Shown piece after piece: positions 7,966 to 9,145 of a stretch of DNA of 9,145 bases. The position numbers were made by a program, and so were the translations under genes. The notes beneath the pieces are model-generated. The model ran no database searches, was not told the origin of the DNA, and was given only the letters and a program-made list of their open reading frames with translations. The stretch is from Alphaproteobacteria bacterium (GTDB taxonomy: Bacteria; Pseudomonadota; Alphaproteobacteria; Rhizobiales; Devosiaceae), in NCBI GenBank assembly GCA_018820005.1, contig JAHJOS010000719.1, positions 1-9,145 of the forward strand. Direction: 5' to 3'. Position 1 is the stretch's first letter. Every line of letters begins with the position of its first letter.

Positions 7966-8007
7966 AGACATGGAAACGCCGGCCATCTGGCCGGCGTTTC
8001 CATGTCT
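7966..8007. terminator. Perfect 19-bp hairpin between convergent genes, likely bidirectional terminator
   Basis: AGACATGGAAACGCCGGCC (7966-7984) is followed by the loop ATCT (7985-7988) and its exact reverse complement (7989-8007). The hairpin starts 15 bases after the sulfate-binding protein stop and ends 6 bases from the DUF6894 stop, so it is placed to end transcripts from both sides. The core CGCCGGCC/GGCCGGCG with flanking AAA/TTT resembles ordinary intrinsic terminators of GC-rich alphaproteobacteria. The TTT is only three bases and lies inside the paired arm. There is no T-tract after the full stem on either strand, so it could also act mainly as a 3'-end stabiliser. Confidence 0.75.
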
Positions 8008-8013
8008 GCACCA

Positions 8014-8304
8014 TCAATGTAGGGTCGGCGCCTCCAGCGTCGGCTCATCCTCGCCAACATCAATGGCGCCTGCCTTCGGCCCAGCCCAGAACACCAGATA
8101 GAGCAATTCTTCACCCTCGGAGTCGGTGATCTCAATGGAACGGGGCAGGGTGGGGTCTTCGCCCTTGCTCTTGGCGCGCTCGACGATCGCCTTGGCCAGC
8201 GCCGCGGCATTGTGTTCGGCGGCTTCCAGATCGGGCAGGTCACTGCCGTTGGCATCACGAATCAATTCGTCATCAGTGCGGTAGTGAAAAAAGTACCGGG
8301 GCAC
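8014..8304 (-). CDS. DUF6894 family small protein
   Basis: This 96-residue protein of unknown function begins PRYFFHYRTDDELIRD and continues with DLPDLEAAEHNAAALAKAI. That is the usual pattern of the DUF6894 family, which is common in Hyphomicrobiales: an aromatic N-terminus, a Gly/Asp-Leu-x-Asp-Leu-Glu-Ala-Ala block, then an alpha helix and a beta-rich second half (ITDSEGEELLYLVF). It has no signal peptide or membrane segment and is acidic overall. I chose the GTG at 8304 because it gives the family-typical N-terminus M-P-R-Y-F-F-H. An upstream TTG at 8358 would add 18 residues that do not look conserved. The ribosome binding site before the GTG is weak (GCGAG). The gene follows the flavin reductase on the same strand after 74 bases and may share its transcript. 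No function should be inferred from the name. Confidence 0.85.
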   Translation of the reverse strand: MPRYFFHYRTDDELIRDANGSDLPDLEAAEHNAAALAKAIVERAKSKGEDPTLPRSIEITDSEGEELLYLVFWAGPKAGAIDVGEDEPTLEAPTLH

Positions 8305-8378
8305 GGCAGGCTCGCTTTGGAATGGCCTTGGCACGCGCGAGACAATTGTGGCGGCCAAATCAGTGTCTCAGCTTGGCA

Positions 8379-8942
8379 CTAGCTGGCGCTGCCGTCGAGT
8401 CCGGCCAGTCCATGATAGCCATGCCGCTGCCAAACCAGGGGCTGGCGCCCGGTATTGGTTTCAGCCTCGATGATCGCGCCGGCAAACAGGACGTGTGTTT
8501 CGGTAGCAATCGAGCCGATCACTTCGCAGTCGAGCGCGGTCACCGCGCCCATCAGCATGGGGTGGCCCGACGGCCAATGCGACCATTCGCCGGCCGCGAA
8601 CCGATCCGCCGGGTCGTGTCGCCCGGCAAAGGCGTCACCCACGCCATCCTGGTCTTCCGCCAGGATCGCCAATGAAAACCCGTTGGTCTTGGCAATGAAG
8701 TCGGCCAGCCGGCTCACGATGTCGATCGAAATAAGTATGGTGGGTGGCGTCATCGATAACGACAGCATCGAGGTGACAGTGCGCCCGATACGCTCGCTGC
8801 CCATCCTGGCCGTTACCACCCCGACGCTGGCGGCAACGCCGGCCATGGCCGCGCGAAATTCCGCCGTACCCACCACGGGCTGGCGCGCAGGGCGCATCAT
8901 CAAAGTTTCGGGTAGTTCGAAATCGGCCATGGCCTCTATCAT
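8379..8942 (-). CDS. Flavin reductase-like FMN-binding domain protein
   Basis: This cytoplasmic protein belongs to the flavin reductase / split-barrel FMN-binding family. Characterised members reduce FMN or FAD with NAD(P)H, often to feed a partner monooxygenase. The 187 residues are typical in length. Family marks in order are FRAAMAGVAASVGVVTA (29-45), GRTVTSMLSLSMTPPTILISI (about 53-73, the flavin-contacting strand-turn), FSLAILAEDQ (89-98), DRF (113-115), the HPMLMGAVTALDCEV strand (127-141) and ETHVLFAG (148-155). In the last, the His of the usual GDH motif is kept but Gly-Asp is replaced. PLVWQRHGYHGL near the C-terminus matches the closing PLvy-x-x-G-Y motif. ATG at 8942 is preceded by AGGAGAAGG and overlaps the ferredoxin stop codon. 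A second ATG four codons in is less well placed. The specific substrate or partner enzyme is unknown, and no monooxygenase is present in the window. Confidence 0.9.
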   Translation of the reverse strand: MIEAMADFELPETLMMRPARQPVVGTAEFRAAMAGVAASVGVVTARMGSERIGRTVTSMLSLSMTPPTILISIDIVSRLADFIAKTNGFSLAILAEDQDGVGDAFAGRHDPADRFAAGEWSHWPSGHPMLMGAVTALDCEVIGSIATETHVLFAGAIIEAETNTGRQPLVWQRHGYHGLAGLDGSAS

Positions 8943-9145
8943 GTTCCTTCTCCTGGCAATGCAGAGAACAGGTCTCGCAGCTTGTCAGGGCGACCCTCCA
9001 TGGCCTTGGCATTGGCCGGCGGCTGGCCTTTCTCAGTTATGTTAGGCCACAGCCGAGCATGGTTTCGGTTCAGCTCGATCCACGGTTCCATGCCCGATGT
9101 GGTGTCGCTCTGGATGGCATCAATCGGGCATTCCGGCTCGCAGAC
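8939..9145 (-). CDS. FdxA-type 7Fe ferredoxin family protein (partial, N-terminus off window)
   Basis: Only the last 68 residues are in the window. They begin VCEPECPIDAI, which is the end of the second cluster motif C-x2-C-x2-C-x3-C-P of seven-iron ferredoxins. The visible cysteines correspond to the third 4Fe ligand and to a 3Fe-cluster ligand. Then come the long C-terminal extension marks of the FdxA family: EPWIELNRNHARLWPNITEKG and a closing PGEG. FdxA-type ferredoxins are small soluble electron carriers with one [3Fe-4S] and one [4Fe-4S] cluster, normally about 107-115 residues. The extension PPANAKAMEG lacks the Trp often seen at this point, a minor variation. The TGA stop shares four bases (ATGA) with the start of the flavin reductase, and the AGGAGAAGG of that gene lies within the last ferredoxin codons. 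Expression of the two is therefore almost certainly coupled. I cannot tell whether the first cluster motif is intact. Confidence 0.9.
   Translation of the reverse strand, partial: VCEPECPIDAIQSDTTSGMEPWIELNRNHARLWPNITEKGQPPANAKAMEGRPDKLRDLFSALPGEGT

Noticed and set aside
8305..8358. TTG start at 8358, extending the DUF6894 protein by 18 residues
   Set aside because: The added residues do not resemble the family, whereas GTG at 8304 gives the typical MPRYFFH start.
8305..8378. Terminator or promoter between the flavin reductase and DUF6894 genes
   Set aside because: I find no stable hairpin or convincing -35/-10 pair in these 74 bases.
1..9145. Mobile elements, CRISPR arrays, tRNA/rRNA genes, riboswitches or a defence system
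   Set aside because: I found no repeat-spacer pattern, transposase or integrase motif, RNA gene signature or defence-type domain set. The lone UvrD-like helicase is not accompanied by nuclease or sensor genes within the window.

Overview
The window reads as an ordinary chromosomal stretch of a GC-rich alphaproteobacterium. It is most likely a member of the Hyphomicrobiales, and a Devosia-like genome would fit, but that finer placement is only a guess. The pointers are the very large (about 1560 aa) NAD-type glutamate dehydrogenase, a DUF6894 small protein of the MPRYFFH type, an FdxA-type ferredoxin, and strong GC bias at third codon positions. I see no phage, transposon, CRISPR, tRNA or rRNA sequence.

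Layout from left to right. (1) 1-1839, minus strand: the N-terminal 613 residues of a UvrD/PcrA-like superfamily 1 DNA helicase, cut by the window edge just after motif VI. (2) 1840-1930: a short gap without a clear terminator. (3) 1931-6610, minus strand: a complete NAD-dependent glutamate dehydrogenase of the large 180-kDa class. (4) 6611-6918: a divergent promoter region with several dyads, including one beside the start of the next gene. (5) 6919-7950, plus strand: a periplasmic sulfate-binding protein standing alone. (6) 7966-8007: a perfect 19-bp inverted repeat with a 4-base loop, lying between two convergent genes. (7) 8014-8304, minus strand: a DUF6894 small protein. (8) 8379-8942, minus strand: a flavin reductase-like FMN-binding protein. 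(9) 8939-9145, minus strand: the C-terminal part of an FdxA-type ferredoxin whose stop codon overlaps the start of the flavin reductase.

How they work together. The glutamate dehydrogenase links glutamate to 2-oxoglutarate and so joins nitrogen and carbon metabolism. The sulfate-binding protein would deliver periplasmic sulfate to an ABC permease encoded elsewhere. The ferredoxin and flavin reductase form a translationally coupled redox pair and are the most suggestive grouping here. The helicase belongs to DNA repair or replication. I do not find a convincing undescribed multi-gene system. The points most worth a second look are the ferredoxin/flavin-reductase coupling, the dyad at the sulfate-binding gene promoter, and the unusually long perfect hairpin between the convergent genes.
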